From assembly GCA_045532455.1 (NCBI GenBank), contig JAZSFX010000047.1:1-64000 (forward strand): a stretch of 64,000 nt of DNA, given 5' to 3'. This document shows positions 14,504 through 22,698 of the stretch, piece after piece. Every line of letters starts with the position of its first letter. Within the stretch, counting starts at the first letter, position 1. Position numbers and translations under genes: made by a program. A model generated the notes under the pieces. It had not been told where the DNA came from and did no database searches. It saw only the letters and a list, made by a program, of their open reading frames with translations. This stretch comes from Ornithomonoglobus_A sp045532455 (GTDB lineage: Bacteria > Bacillota > Clostridia > UBA1381).

Positions 14504-15529
14504 TTATCTTTGCTTTGCTTTGTTTTTCTTGTTTTTGTGGTTTAAAATGCATATAAGTGCAATAATTACAAAAATTCCTATATATCCGCATAGTCGATAC
14601 ACTATATTTATAAGCGAGGAAAAGCCTATTTTGCTTGCAAAAACACCCGATATGGCAAGCAAAACAGTGCATACCTTTGGGTTAATGTGATTTTCGCACA
14701 TATCAAGCACGCCAAAGCCTGATGAGATGGCAGTTGAAAGAATAGCAAGAACAAGAATAACCGAATACACAAAAACCAGCACAGAGTTTTGTCGTATAGC
14801 CATAGTAAGCATAGGTATTTCGCCGAGTGCGATATGCTTGTGGTAAATAGATAGCAGTGCCCATATAAGAGCTGTCATAACAAATATCGCAAATGCAGAA
14901 ACTACGCCCACGCATACTGCATCACGACGGCTTTTTACAATACTGCTTAGTCCCGCAAGGGTAAAGCCTGCGCCCAGGAGATTATAGCCTGCATAACCCG
15001 CACCCGAAACCAGAGCCTGTGCTTCGTTTAAAAAGGTCTGGTGCTCGCGATATTTTAGCATATAAAGTGTGCATGCGCATATTCCAAGCACAATAAAAGC
15101 ACCAAGTACACCGTTTATCTTTAATGCACTGTTTTTGCCCGTAAAAAGCACAAGAGCGCACACAAAGCTGAGCGCTGTTGCACCCCATACCATTTTAATT
15201 CCGTATAGCAGATGAAGCATTTCGCCCGCACAGGCGAGCATAACGCAATATACCACACACGTAAATACAAATATCAGCGCTGATATGAACTTCTGAAAGT
15301 TGCCTTTGAATGCTTTTGATACGAGTGCATTATAATCGCCCACGTTAAGAATTCGGCACGTGTTTAATATAAAATAAGCAAAGTATCCGAAAATTACAGA
15401 GGACAGCATAATTGCAATTATTCCGATTTTGCCATGCACAACAAAAAAACTAAGAATTTCCTGACCTGAGGCAAAGCCTGCACCCACAAGCGCGGCAATA
15501 TAGCTATAAGCGGCGAGCGCAACATTCAT
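14504..15529 (-). CDS. YkvI-like membrane transporter-fold protein
   Basis: A 341-residue protein with about ten predicted transmembrane helices. The first helix has GAGFASGQEILSFF, the glycine-rich broken-helix motif of the YkvI family, which is related to LeuT-fold amino acid/cation symporters. The C-terminus is a basic cytoplasmic tail (NHKNKKNKAKQR). The substrate is unknown. AAGGAG lies 7 nt before the ATG. It is downstream of, and separated by a terminator from, the infC-rpmI-rplT operon. Confidence 0.82.
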   Translation of the reverse strand: MNVALAAYSYIAALVGAGFASGQEILSFFVVHGKIGIIAIMLSSVIFGYFAYFILNTCRILNVGDYNALVSKAFKGNFQKFISALIFVFTCVVYCVMLACAGEMLHLLYGIKMVWGATALSFVCALVLFTGKNSALKINGVLGAFIVLGICACTLYMLKYREHQTFLNEAQALVSGAGYAGYNLLGAGFTLAGLSSIVKSRRDAVCVGVVSAFAIFVMTALIWALLSIYHKHIALGEIPMLTMAIRQNSVLVFVYSVILVLAILSTAISSGFGVLDMCENHINPKVCTVLLAISGVFASKIGFSSLINIVYRLCGYIGIFVIIALICILNHKNKKNKAKQR

Positions 15530-15573
15530 ATTATCACTCCTTGTTGTATGGTTAGAATATATCTATGTATTTT

Positions 15574-15620
15574 TTTGCAAAAAAAGAACGGATAATATAT
15601 GATAAATCATACATTATCCG
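15574..15620 (-). terminator. Terminator of infC-rpmI-rplT
   Basis: A long stem (CGGATAAT...ATTATCCG, about 15 bp with one mismatch) is followed on the minus strand by a T-rich run, 20 bp past the rplT stop. Confidence 0.82.
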
Positions 15621-15639
15621 CGTGTTTTACAAACTCAGA

Positions 15640-15993
15640 TTAAAGAGCTGACTTCGCTTGTTCGCAAAGCTTTGTAAAAGCTGCTGCGTCTGCGATAGCA
15701 ATTTCTGAAAGAACCTTTCTGTTCATTTCTATGCCAGACTTCTTAAGTCCGTTCATAAGTGTTGAATAGTTCATTCCGTTCATCTTTGCTGCTGCGCTTA
15801 TACGAGCAATCCAAAGTCTTCTGAAATCTCTCTTTCTTCTTTTTCTTCCTACGTATGCGTTTTGCATTGAACGCATAACAGCTTGGTTAGCAATTCTGAA
15901 TTGTTTGCTTTCCGCACCTCTGAAGCCTTTTGCAAGCTTCAAAATCTTTTTATGTCTTTTTCTTGTATTTAAAGCACCTTTAACTCTTGCCAT
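15640..15993 (-). CDS. rplT: 50S ribosomal protein L20
   Basis: A 117-residue protein, the usual L20 length. It has the basic N-terminus MARVKGALNTRKRHKKILKLAKGFRG and the conserved RKRDFRRLWIARISAAAKMNGMNYS block. It binds 23S rRNA early in 50S assembly. In Firmicutes L20 also represses its own operon through the 5' leader. It is third in infC-rpmI-rplT, 23 bp after rpmI. Confidence 0.98.
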   Translation of the reverse strand: MARVKGALNTRKRHKKILKLAKGFRGAESKQFRIANQAVMRSMQNAYVGRKRRKRDFRRLWIARISAAAKMNGMNYSTLMNGLKKSGIEMNRKVLSEIAIADAAAFTKLCEQAKSAL

Positions 15994-16016
15994 TATCGAC
16001 GTACCTCTCTTTCAAA

Positions 16017-16220
16017 TTATTTGTAAGGAATTAATCTCTTGATTACTGCTGCGTTTGCCTTTGAGCAGTATGCTTGCTTTCTTAACTGTCTTTTTCTTTT
16101 TGTTGTTTTCTTGTTAAGAATGTGTCTTCTGAAAGCTTTGTTCATTTTAACCTTACCATTTTTTGTAAGATTGAATCTCTTGGCAGCACCTCTGTGTGTC
16201 TTTATCTTTGTCTTAGCCAT
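16017..16220 (-). CDS. rpmI: 50S ribosomal protein L35
   Basis: A 67-residue, highly basic protein with the L35 signature KTHRGAAKRFNLTKNGKVK and the FRRHILNKKTTKRKRQLR block. It lies between infC (31 bp upstream) and rplT (23 bp downstream), the standard order. A GGAGTGA ribosome binding site precedes the ATG. Confidence 0.98.
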   Translation of the reverse strand: MAKTKIKTHRGAAKRFNLTKNGKVKMNKAFRRHILNKKTTKRKRQLRKQAYCSKANAAVIKRLIPYK

Positions 16221-16251
16221 TGTGTTTCACTCCTTCCGAATATATAACAAG

Positions 16252-16761
16252 TTATATCGGGCCTAAAAACATTGCCATGTTTCTGCCCTCTAATTTTGCA
16301 GGTTTTTCAACATTACCTACTTCCTTTACTGCTTCGGCAAATCTTTCGAGCAGGGTAAAACCTATTTCTGAATGACTTACCTCACGGCCGCGAAAACGTA
16401 CCACTACACGCACTTTATCACCGTGCTTTAAAAACTTTACAGCATTTCTGCACTTTGTGTTAAAGTCATTGGTATCTATAGAAGGTGAAAGCTGAATTTC
16501 TTTAATATTCACAACCTTCTGATTCTTTCTGTTTTCCTTTTCGCGCTTTCCGAGTTCAAACTTATACTTACCATAGTCCATGATTTTGCATACGGGCGGT
16601 TTTGCCGTTGGTGCAATCTTTACAAGGTCGAGGCCTTTTTCGTTTGCTAAATTCTGCGCTGCCTTTGCGTCCATAACGCCAAGTTGTTCGCCATCTGCCG
16701 AAACTACGCGCAATTCTGCATCTCGGATTTGCTCGTTGATTTGTAATTCATCCTTACTAAT
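16252..16761 (-). CDS. infC: Translation initiation factor IF-3, ATT start codon
   Basis: A 169-residue IF-3. The N-terminal domain is ISKDELQINEQIRDAELRVV then DGEQLGVMDAKAAQNLA; a linker follows; the C-terminal domain has IQLSPSIDTNDFNTKCRNAVKFLKHGDKVRVVVRFRGRE. IF-3 binds the 30S subunit and proofreads initiator tRNA and start codons. No ATG, GTG or TTG precedes the conserved N-terminus. Instead GAGGAGGG lies 6-7 nt before an in-frame ATT at 16759-16761, the rare start codon used by infC in E. coli and several Gram-positives for self-regulation. A TTG at 16713 would remove 16 conserved residues. First gene of infC-rpmI-rplT. Confidence 0.93.
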   Translation of the reverse strand: MSKDELQINEQIRDAELRVVSADGEQLGVMDAKAAQNLANEKGLDLVKIAPTAKPPVCKIMDYGKYKFELGKREKENRKNQKVVNIKEIQLSPSIDTNDFNTKCRNAVKFLKHGDKVRVVVRFRGREVSHSEIGFTLLERFAEAVKEVGNVEKPAKLEGRNMAMFLGPI

Positions 16762-16927
16762 GGTTAATCCCTCCTCAAGATATAAAATAATTTACCAAAT
16801 AGCATTAAAAAAACGGATGCAATCCATCCGCACGCATACATAGAAAAAGCCTGAGCAATTTCGTTGTATTTACCGTAAAACACGGAAGTCGTACGGTGAG
16901 AACGGATAGTCCTGCTTGTTTTTTACC
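16762..16927 (-). promoter_or_regulatory. L20-type ribosomal leader of infC-rpmI-rplT
   Basis: An untranslated leader of ~165 nt. It contains a proximal structured part around CCGTACGACTTCCG...TTTTACGG and a later intrinsic terminator hairpin. In Firmicutes, L20 binding to this leader favours premature termination. The position, length and distal terminator fit that class; I could not test the covariance model. Confidence 0.72.
16807..16830 (-). terminator. Attenuator in the infC leader
   Basis: On the minus strand CGGATG, a 5-nt loop and CATCCG are followed by seven T. It lies 45 nt before the infC start, so it is a premature terminator and not an end-of-operon site. Confidence 0.82.
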
Positions 16928-16932
16928 TAGGT

Positions 16933-16961
16933 ATTATATCACAGAGTTGGGGAGTTGTCAA
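16933..16961 (-). promoter_or_regulatory. Promoter of infC-rpmI-rplT
   Basis: A perfect consensus on the minus strand: TTGACA, 17-bp spacer, TATAAT. Confidence 0.92.
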
Positions 16962-16992
16962 TACTTTTTATAAAAAAATTGTAAGAATTTTG

Positions 16993-17030
16993 TAAAACAA
17001 AAAATGAGGTACATTTTGTACCTCATTTTA
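16993..17030 (-). terminator. Terminator of rpsB-tsf
   Basis: A 13-bp perfect stem (AAAATGAGGTACA and complement) with a 3-nt loop is followed by TTTTTTGTTTT on the minus strand, 13 bp past the tsf stop. Confidence 0.88.
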
Positions 17031-17042
17031 CACTAAATATGA

Positions 17043-17945
17043 TTATTTAATCATTGATGCAACTTCATCAGCAAAGTTTTCTTCTTTCTTTTCAAGACCT
17101 TCGCCTGTTTCGAAACGAACAAACTGCTTAAGTGTGATGTTGCCTGCGCTTGCAACGTATTTAGCAACAGATTCCTTATTTTCAGCTTTAACATATTCTT
17201 GTTCTAACAAACAAATTTCTTTAAATTCCTTTGCAAGACGGCCTTCAATCATCTTTTCGATGATGTTAGCAGGCTTGTTTGCGTTTTTAGGATCATTTTG
17301 AAGTTGAGCAATAAGAATGTTCTTCTCGTGTTCTTTGTAATCATCAGGAATATCAGCGCTTGAAAGATACTTTGGATTAAGAGCTGCAACCTGCATTGCA
17401 ACATTCTTTAAGCATTCTTTTGTAGCGTCGTTATTTTCAGCATCAGCTTCTACAAGAACACCAATCTTACCTGCTGCGTGGATATAATCCATTACAGTAC
17501 CTGTTGTTTCAATTCTTGCAAAACGTCTAATGTTCATATTTTCGCCAATTTTAGCAACCTTAGCTGTAAGCTCTTCGCCTACTGTGCCTTCGCCGCCAAC
17601 GATTGGAAGAGCCTTTAGGGCTTCAACATCAGCAGGGTTATTAGCTGCAACTGTTTTAGCAACGCTTTCAACAAATGCAAGAAATTCTTCGTTTTTAGCA
17701 ACGAAGTCTGTTTCAGAGTTAACTTCAACAAGCACACCAACATTACCGTCTATATAAGATTTAACGATACCCTCAGAAGCTATTCTGCCTGCTTTTTTAG
17801 CAGCTGTAGCAAGTCCCTTTTCTCTAAGGAATTCTACTGCCTTGTCCATATCGCCATCAGTTTCGGTAAGAGCCTTTTTACAGTCCATCATACCGCAACC
17901 TGTCATTTCTCTTAATGTTTTTACGTCTTGTGCTGTAAATGCCAT
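17043..17945 (-). CDS. tsf: Elongation factor Ts
   Basis: A 300-residue nucleotide exchange factor for EF-Tu. The N-terminal UBA-like domain (VKTLREMTGCGMMDCKKALTETDGDMDKAVEFLREKG) and the core motif VEVNSETDFVAKNEEF are present. The two central subdomains follow, with ALNPKYLSSADIP and ILIAQLQNDPKN. An AGGAGG precedes the ATG. It follows rpsB by 34 bp, the near-universal order. Confidence 0.98.
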   Translation of the reverse strand: MAFTAQDVKTLREMTGCGMMDCKKALTETDGDMDKAVEFLREKGLATAAKKAGRIASEGIVKSYIDGNVGVLVEVNSETDFVAKNEEFLAFVESVAKTVAANNPADVEALKALPIVGGEGTVGEELTAKVAKIGENMNIRRFARIETTGTVMDYIHAAGKIGVLVEADAENNDATKECLKNVAMQVAALNPKYLSSADIPDDYKEHEKNILIAQLQNDPKNANKPANIIEKMIEGRLAKEFKEICLLEQEYVKAENKESVAKYVASAGNITLKQFVRFETGEGLEKKEENFADEVASMIK

Positions 17946-17979
17946 TTTCTTTTCCTCCTATTATTTATTTCAGATAAAA

Positions 17980-18717
17980 TTATTCTGCGTCTTCTTCAAC
18001 ACTTTCTTCAACAACTGCAGCAACAGCGTCTTCGCCTTGTCTGCCCTCGATTATAGCGTTTGAAATTGTTGATGCAATAAGCTTAACTGCTCTTATAGCA
18101 TCGTCATTACCAGGAATTACGAAATCAACTTCGTCAGGGTCGCAGTTTGTATCAACGATAGCAACAACAGGAATACCAAGCTTCTTAGCTTCTGCAATAG
18201 CTATCTTTTCTTTTCTTGGGTCTACAACGAACATACAAGCAGGAATCTTCTTCATATCCTTGATGCCGCCAAGATATTTTTCAAGCTTATCTCTTTGAGC
18301 CTTAAGCTTTATTACTTCCTTTTTAGGAAGCATTTCGAATGTGCCGTCTTCTTCCATTGCATTGATTTGAGCAAGTCTTTCAATTCTCTTTTGAATTGTC
18401 TGGAAGTTTGTAAGCATACCACCCAACCATCTTGCGTTTACGTAGTACATTCCTACTCTTTCAGCTTCTTCTTTGATTGAGTCCTGAGCTTGCTTTTTAG
18501 TACCTACAAAAAGCACCTCACCGCCATCAGCAGCGATGTCTCTTACAAAGTAGTAAGCCTCTTCTACCTTTTTAACTGTTTTTTGAAGGTCGATTATATA
18601 GATACCGTTTCTTTCGGTAAATATATACTCAGCCATTTTAGGGTTCCATCTTCTTGTCTGATGACCGAAGTGAACACCAGCTTCTAAAAGCTGTTTCATT
18701 GAAATTACGTTTGACAT
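17980..18717 (-). CDS. rpsB: 30S ribosomal protein S2
   Basis: A 245-residue S2 with MKQLLEAGVHFGHQTRRWNPKM, the NARWLGGMLTNFQTIQKRI block and the VVAIVDTNCDPDEVDFVIPGNDDA signature. The acidic C-terminal tail (EDAVAAVVEESVEEDAE) is usual in Firmicutes. It binds late to the 30S subunit and is needed for S1/mRNA recruitment. AGGAGG lies 9 nt before the ATG. First gene of rpsB-tsf. Confidence 0.98.
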   Translation of the reverse strand: MSNVISMKQLLEAGVHFGHQTRRWNPKMAEYIFTERNGIYIIDLQKTVKKVEEAYYFVRDIAADGGEVLFVGTKKQAQDSIKEEAERVGMYYVNARWLGGMLTNFQTIQKRIERLAQINAMEEDGTFEMLPKKEVIKLKAQRDKLEKYLGGIKDMKKIPACMFVVDPRKEKIAIAEAKKLGIPVVAIVDTNCDPDEVDFVIPGNDDAIRAVKLIASTISNAIIEGRQGEDAVAAVVEESVEEDAE

Positions 18718-18833
18718 TTTTTTGTCCTCCTTGTTTTTTTTAATCCTCCATATCCGTCAACTTTATGCAAAACCCATAAATTATAGGCAACCTTGCAAAA
18801 ATCGGAATATGTGTGTATTTTACATACCAAATT

Positions 18834-18862
18834 AGTATACCACATATTCTTATAAAAATCAA
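18834..18862 (-). promoter_or_regulatory. Promoter of rpsB-tsf
   Basis: TTGATT, 17-bp spacer, TATACT on the minus strand. The leader to rpsB is ~110 nt and contains two GGAGG-like sites, the first followed by an abortive ATG-GAG-GAT-TAA. Confidence 0.8.
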
Positions 18863-18891
18863 GTGTTTTTTACAAAAAAATTACAAATTAA

Positions 18892-18923
18892 TGAAAAAGC
18901 TGCTTAAAAAGATTTTAAGCAGC
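18892..18923 (-). terminator. Second terminator downstream of pyk
   Basis: An 11-bp perfect stem (GCTGCTTAAAA and complement), 3-nt loop and TTTTT on the minus strand. It insulates rpsB-tsf from pyk read-through. Confidence 0.8.
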
Positions 18924-18957
18924 ACCTTTAGGGGATAGGGAAAAAAGATTCAGAATG

Positions 18958-19031
18958 AACAAACTGAGCTAAAGCGTGAGCTTTGGGGTGCCCGAAGGCG
19001 TACAGGGGTACGTCGAGCGGCGAAGTTTGTT
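18958..19031 (-). repeat. Dispersed palindromic repeat, copy 1 (pyk 3' region)
   Basis: A 74-bp element with terminal inverted repeats AACAAACT/AGTTTGTT and the core TGCCCGAAGGCGTACAG followed by GTACGTCGAG. The same core, in the complementary orientation, is at 26733-26820. In the pyk transcript sense the core reads GTACGCCTTCGGGCA, which forms a GCC-UUCG-GGC hairpin. Confidence 0.8.
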
Positions 19032-19036
19032 TATAG

Positions 19037-19060
19037 CAAAAAAGCACAATTTTGTGCTTT
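19037..19060 (-). terminator. First terminator downstream of pyk
   Basis: The stem AAAGCACAA/TTGTGCTTT is followed by TTTTTT on the minus strand. It lies 36 bp past the pyk stop and immediately before the dispersed repeat. Confidence 0.75.
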
Positions 19061-19095
19061 CTTTGCGTTCTGGACTTTTTTAACATCCCCTTACA

Positions 19096-20517
19096 TTATC
19101 TTACGGTATCAACCTTCAATACGTTGGTGTTGCCTGTTTCATCAAGCGGAATACCTGCGGTAATTACCACTAAATCACCCTTTGTTACAAGGTTGTTTCT
19201 TCTTGCATATTCTATTGCGTGGTCAAAAAGCTTGTTGTAGTCATCCTGATAAATTGTAAGAACAGGACAAACACCCCACGAAAGTGCAAGCTGATGATAT
19301 GTCTTTTCAACAGGAGTTGCACCGATTATAGGCATAGATGGTCTGAACTTGGACATTCTTCTTGCAGTCTGTCCGCACTTTGTAGGTGCAATAATAGCCG
19401 CTGCCTTAAGGTCTTTTGCGGTTGTACAAGCCGCGTCGCACACCGCGTTTGTTGTATCGTCGCTGTTCATTTCAAAATCGGCATATTTGTATATATCCAT
19501 TTCAAAAGCGTCTTTTTCGGCCTGCAGTGCAATTTTTGCCATTACCTCAACTGCAAGAACGGGGGAGTGGCCTATTGCGGTTTCGCCCGAAAGCATAATT
19601 GCAGAAGTTCCGTCAAATACTGCATTTGCAACGTCTGTTATTTCGGCTCTTGTAGGTGTGGAATGTGTAATCATAGATTCGAGCATTTGTGTTGCAGTAA
19701 TAACCATTTTACCTGAATTATAGCATTTTTTTATAAATTTCTTCTGGTATCCCGGCAGACACTCAAAAGCAACCTCAACACCCATATCGCCGCGCGCTAT
19801 CATTATTCCGTCGGAGCAAGCAAGAATTTCGTCGAAATTTTCTATGCCCTCTATATTTTCTATCTTGGAAATAATTCTTATATCACTTGGGCCATTTTCG
19901 TTAATAAATGTTTTCAGTGCCTCTACGTCTTCCTTGCGGCGTACAAACGAAGCGGCAATAAAGTCCAAATCGTTTTCGAGAGCAAAGAGCACGTCGGACT
20001 TATCCTTTTCGCTAAGGTATGGTAAATCCAGACGGATATTTGGTATATTTATACCCTTGTTATTGGAAATGCTGCCACCGTGAACGACCTCGCAGTGTAT
20101 GTCATTTCCAAAAACGTCTTTAACAAGTAACTCGATATTTCCGTCATCAATAAGAATTCTGTCGGACTTTTTCACCTGATTGGGAAGATTTTTATATGTT
20201 ACCGAAACGATTTTAGATGTTCCCTCAACCTCGTCTGTTGTAAGAGTAAATTCCTCGCCCTCAATTAAGGTTACGTTTTTCTCAATAAATTTTCCTGTAC
20301 GAACTTCAGGACCTTTTGTATCGAGCAAAATAGCAAGAGGTACTCTCATTTCACTGCGCAGTTCCTTTAGCATTTCGATATTCTGCTTGTGGTACTCGTG
20401 AGTTCCGTGCGAAAAATTAAGACGTGCAACGTCCATTCCCTTATTTATCATTTCGCGTAATATTTCTTTGTTGTTGCATGCAGGACCAAGCGTGCATACT
20501 ATTTTTGTTTTTTTCAT
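19096..20517 (-). CDS. pyk: Pyruvate kinase
   Basis: A 473-residue glycolytic enzyme converting PEP and ADP to pyruvate and ATP. The N-terminus KKTKIVCTLGPACNN and MDVARLNFSHGTHEYH is typical. The catalytic signature IISKIENIEGIENFDEIL then IMIARGDMGVEV is complete, and the C-terminal allosteric domain is present. The extra PEP-utiliser domain seen in Bacillus pyruvate kinase is absent. It is 24 bp downstream of the flippase gene, so it is probably part of a nifS-nifU-flippase-pyk transcript, an unusual grouping. Confidence 0.97.
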   Translation of the reverse strand: MKKTKIVCTLGPACNNKEILREMINKGMDVARLNFSHGTHEYHKQNIEMLKELRSEMRVPLAILLDTKGPEVRTGKFIEKNVTLIEGEEFTLTTDEVEGTSKIVSVTYKNLPNQVKKSDRILIDDGNIELLVKDVFGNDIHCEVVHGGSISNNKGINIPNIRLDLPYLSEKDKSDVLFALENDLDFIAASFVRRKEDVEALKTFINENGPSDIRIISKIENIEGIENFDEILACSDGIMIARGDMGVEVAFECLPGYQKKFIKKCYNSGKMVITATQMLESMITHSTPTRAEITDVANAVFDGTSAIMLSGETAIGHSPVLAVEVMAKIALQAEKDAFEMDIYKYADFEMNSDDTTNAVCDAACTTAKDLKAAAIIAPTKCGQTARRMSKFRPSMPIIGATPVEKTYHQLALSWGVCPVLTIYQDDYNKLFDHAIEYARRNNLVTKGDLVVITAGIPLDETGNTNVLKVDTVR

Positions 20518-20541
20518 AGATGTCTTTTCCCTTTCGAAAGA

Positions 20542-22248
20542 TTATTTATATATGCCAAGCTTTATCAAAAGCCTGTAAATTTTTGCGCCCATAGGCAAAA
20601 GCTCAATTTCTTCCTTTGTTAATATCTTAAGAACAATAATCATCACACAGTAAACTATTGCAGCGATTGCTATCGAAGCCACAGTTGCAATCAGGTTTGT
20701 CATGATAGCGCCAAGGCTTAAAAACGCCGCTATAAGCTTATACACACCAAAAGCAACAACTGCCATTACTCCGCCTGCAACAAGCGGTTTTACAATAAAT
20801 TTTGCAAGTGTGATTTTTATGGAAATATATTTTGACATAACCGCAAAGCTCACTAAAAAAGCGGCAAGCTGGCAGGCTATTGTACTTATTACCGCGCCCG
20901 TTATATTCACAGACGGTATACGTATTAAAAGTACATTCAATATCACTTTTATTATACAACCCACAACAAGTCCTATGGCAGGCACATAAACCTTGCCTAT
21001 TCCCTGCAGTGCACCCGACATTGTCTGGTTGAGTGCGCTGAATATCATAGAAACCGCGGTCATTGCCAAAAGCTCATAGCCAAAAGGCGCTGCGGGGTAT
21101 ATTACCTTATATATAGGCTCTGCTAAAACTATGTAACCTATTGCACATGGTAGTATCAAAAGCAGAGAAATCAAAAACGAATACGAGGTTTTTTGCGACG
21201 CTTCTTTTTTGTCGCCTACTGCAAGTGCTGATGCAATTGACGGTACAAGCACAGTAGCAAATGCAAAGTTTACTGCAAGTGGCATATTAATTAACGTATC
21301 ACTTTTAGATAACATTCCAGAAAGACGTATAGCCTCTTGCTTTAACTGTGCAACGGTGGGGTTTTGTATTGCCTCAACAAGTCCGTTTACGCTCATATAT
21401 GCAGGAATTCCATTCTGGAATGCCGCCTCTATACCGCGCGAGATGGTGGCGGTATCTATAACTCTGTTTATAGAGGTTATTATAGAAGCAAGCGAAATCG
21501 GAATTGAAAGCATTAAAATTGCCCTGATAAGCTTTGATGAGCTTTGCTTTGCAGACTCGACTGCACACTGACGGACTTTTTCTTTAAGTCCACTCTGGCG
21601 TCGGATATAGAACAAAACAAGGTATCCGAACGATAACAAGCACGCAATAGATGATGCACCGTTTGCCCACGCCGCCATAATTTCGGGCGGCTGACCGATT
21701 GCCAGAACAACAAGAATTATTGTGAGTGTGCATTTAAACACCTGCTCTATCATCTGCGAAAAACTTGTTGCACTCATATTATTAAGTCCCTGAAAATATC
21801 CGCGTATAACAGACGAAACACATACAAAGAAAATAGATGGTGCAAGCGCACGTATAACATACTGTGCACCAGGCATTTCTATTACTTTATAAGCGTAAAA
21901 GTCTGCACCAAAAAATAACAAAGCAGAAGCACACAGACCAATTATTGCAAACAACTTCATTGCAGTTGTAAAAATTCTGTGTGCACCGCCATAATCCTCG
22001 AGAGCGCTGCGCTCTGCGACCATTTTCGCTATTGCATTGGGAATACCTACCGCCGATATTGCAAGCAGAACAGTGTATACATTAAAGCCTGCGGTATAAA
22101 ATCCGTTTCCCGTATCACCAAAGCCCTCTATGTTGGTTATGACCATTCTGTATACCATGCCAAGCACTTTAACTGCAAACTGAGCCACAAGAACAATCAG
22201 AACATTTCCCATAAAGGAGTTTTGTTTATCTTTCTTTAAATTCTTCAT
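20542..22248 (-). CDS. MATE/MOP-fold polysaccharide flippase (SpoVB/MurJ-like)
   Basis: A 568-residue membrane protein with about 14 predicted helices. GFYTAGFNVYTVLLAISAVGIPNAIAKMVAER near residue 50 and the RGYFQGLNNMSATSFSQMIEQVFK segment near 170 are hallmarks of the polysaccharide-biosynthesis (SpoVB/YtgP/MurJ) group. These proteins flip lipid-linked cell-wall or spore-cortex precursors. SpoVB versus general lipid II flippase cannot be decided here. The ATG at 22248 is used because AAGGA, inside the last nifU codons, sits 7 nt upstream; nifU's stop is 2 bp away, so translation is probably coupled. Confidence 0.9.
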   Translation of the reverse strand: MKNLKKDKQNSFMGNVLIVLVAQFAVKVLGMVYRMVITNIEGFGDTGNGFYTAGFNVYTVLLAISAVGIPNAIAKMVAERSALEDYGGAHRIFTTAMKLFAIIGLCASALLFFGADFYAYKVIEMPGAQYVIRALAPSIFFVCVSSVIRGYFQGLNNMSATSFSQMIEQVFKCTLTIILVVLAIGQPPEIMAAWANGASSIACLLSFGYLVLFYIRRQSGLKEKVRQCAVESAKQSSSKLIRAILMLSIPISLASIITSINRVIDTATISRGIEAAFQNGIPAYMSVNGLVEAIQNPTVAQLKQEAIRLSGMLSKSDTLINMPLAVNFAFATVLVPSIASALAVGDKKEASQKTSYSFLISLLLILPCAIGYIVLAEPIYKVIYPAAPFGYELLAMTAVSMIFSALNQTMSGALQGIGKVYVPAIGLVVGCIIKVILNVLLIRIPSVNITGAVISTIACQLAAFLVSFAVMSKYISIKITLAKFIVKPLVAGGVMAVVAFGVYKLIAAFLSLGAIMTNLIATVASIAIAAIVYCVMIIVLKILTKEEIELLPMGAKIYRLLIKLGIYK

Positions 22249-22250
22249 AA

Positions 22251-22679
22251 TCAATCCTTGGTTTTACATCTTTTGCAACAACCGTCGCATTTTGAGGTAT
22301 CTTCTTCAAGCCCCATTCTTTTTTTATAGTCCTTGATTGCAGAAGCAATAGCCTCCTCAGCAAGAACAGAGCAGTGTACCTTTTCGGTTGGCAGTCCGTC
22401 AAGAGCCTCCATAACTGCTTTGTTTGTAAGCGAAAGCGCCTCCTCAACAGTTTTGCCCTTTACCATCTCGGTTGCCATTGAGCTTGTTGCAATAGCAGCA
22501 CCGCAACCGAAGGTCTTAAACTTAACGTCTTTTATGATATTATCCTGAATATCCATATATATTTTCATAATATCACCGCATTTTGCATTACCCACTTCGC
22601 CGATTGCATTGGCGTTTTCTATTTCGCCTACATTTCGTGGGTGTGCAAAGTGGTCCATTACTTTTTCACTGTATGCCAT
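22251..22679 (-). CDS. nifU: NifU/IscU-type Fe-S cluster scaffold
   Basis: A 142-residue scaffold protein. It starts YSEKVMDHFAHPRNVGEIENANAIGEVGNAKCGDIM and has the three conserved cluster cysteines in AKCGD, TFGCGAAIA and VHCSVLAEEA. The C-terminus ends in a Cys-rich tail (KCDGCCKRCKTKD) found in NifU-like proteins of Clostridia. It receives sulfur from NifS, encoded 19 bp upstream, and assembles [2Fe-2S]/[4Fe-4S] clusters. Here it probably serves general Fe-S enzymes such as the pyruvate formate-lyase activase, since no nitrogenase gene is present. Confidence 0.93.
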   Translation of the reverse strand: MAYSEKVMDHFAHPRNVGEIENANAIGEVGNAKCGDIMKIYMDIQDNIIKDVKFKTFGCGAAIATSSMATEMVKGKTVEEALSLTNKAVMEALDGLPTEKVHCSVLAEEAIASAIKDYKKRMGLEEDTSKCDGCCKRCKTKD

Positions 22680-22698
22680 ATATATTCACTCCTTAAAT

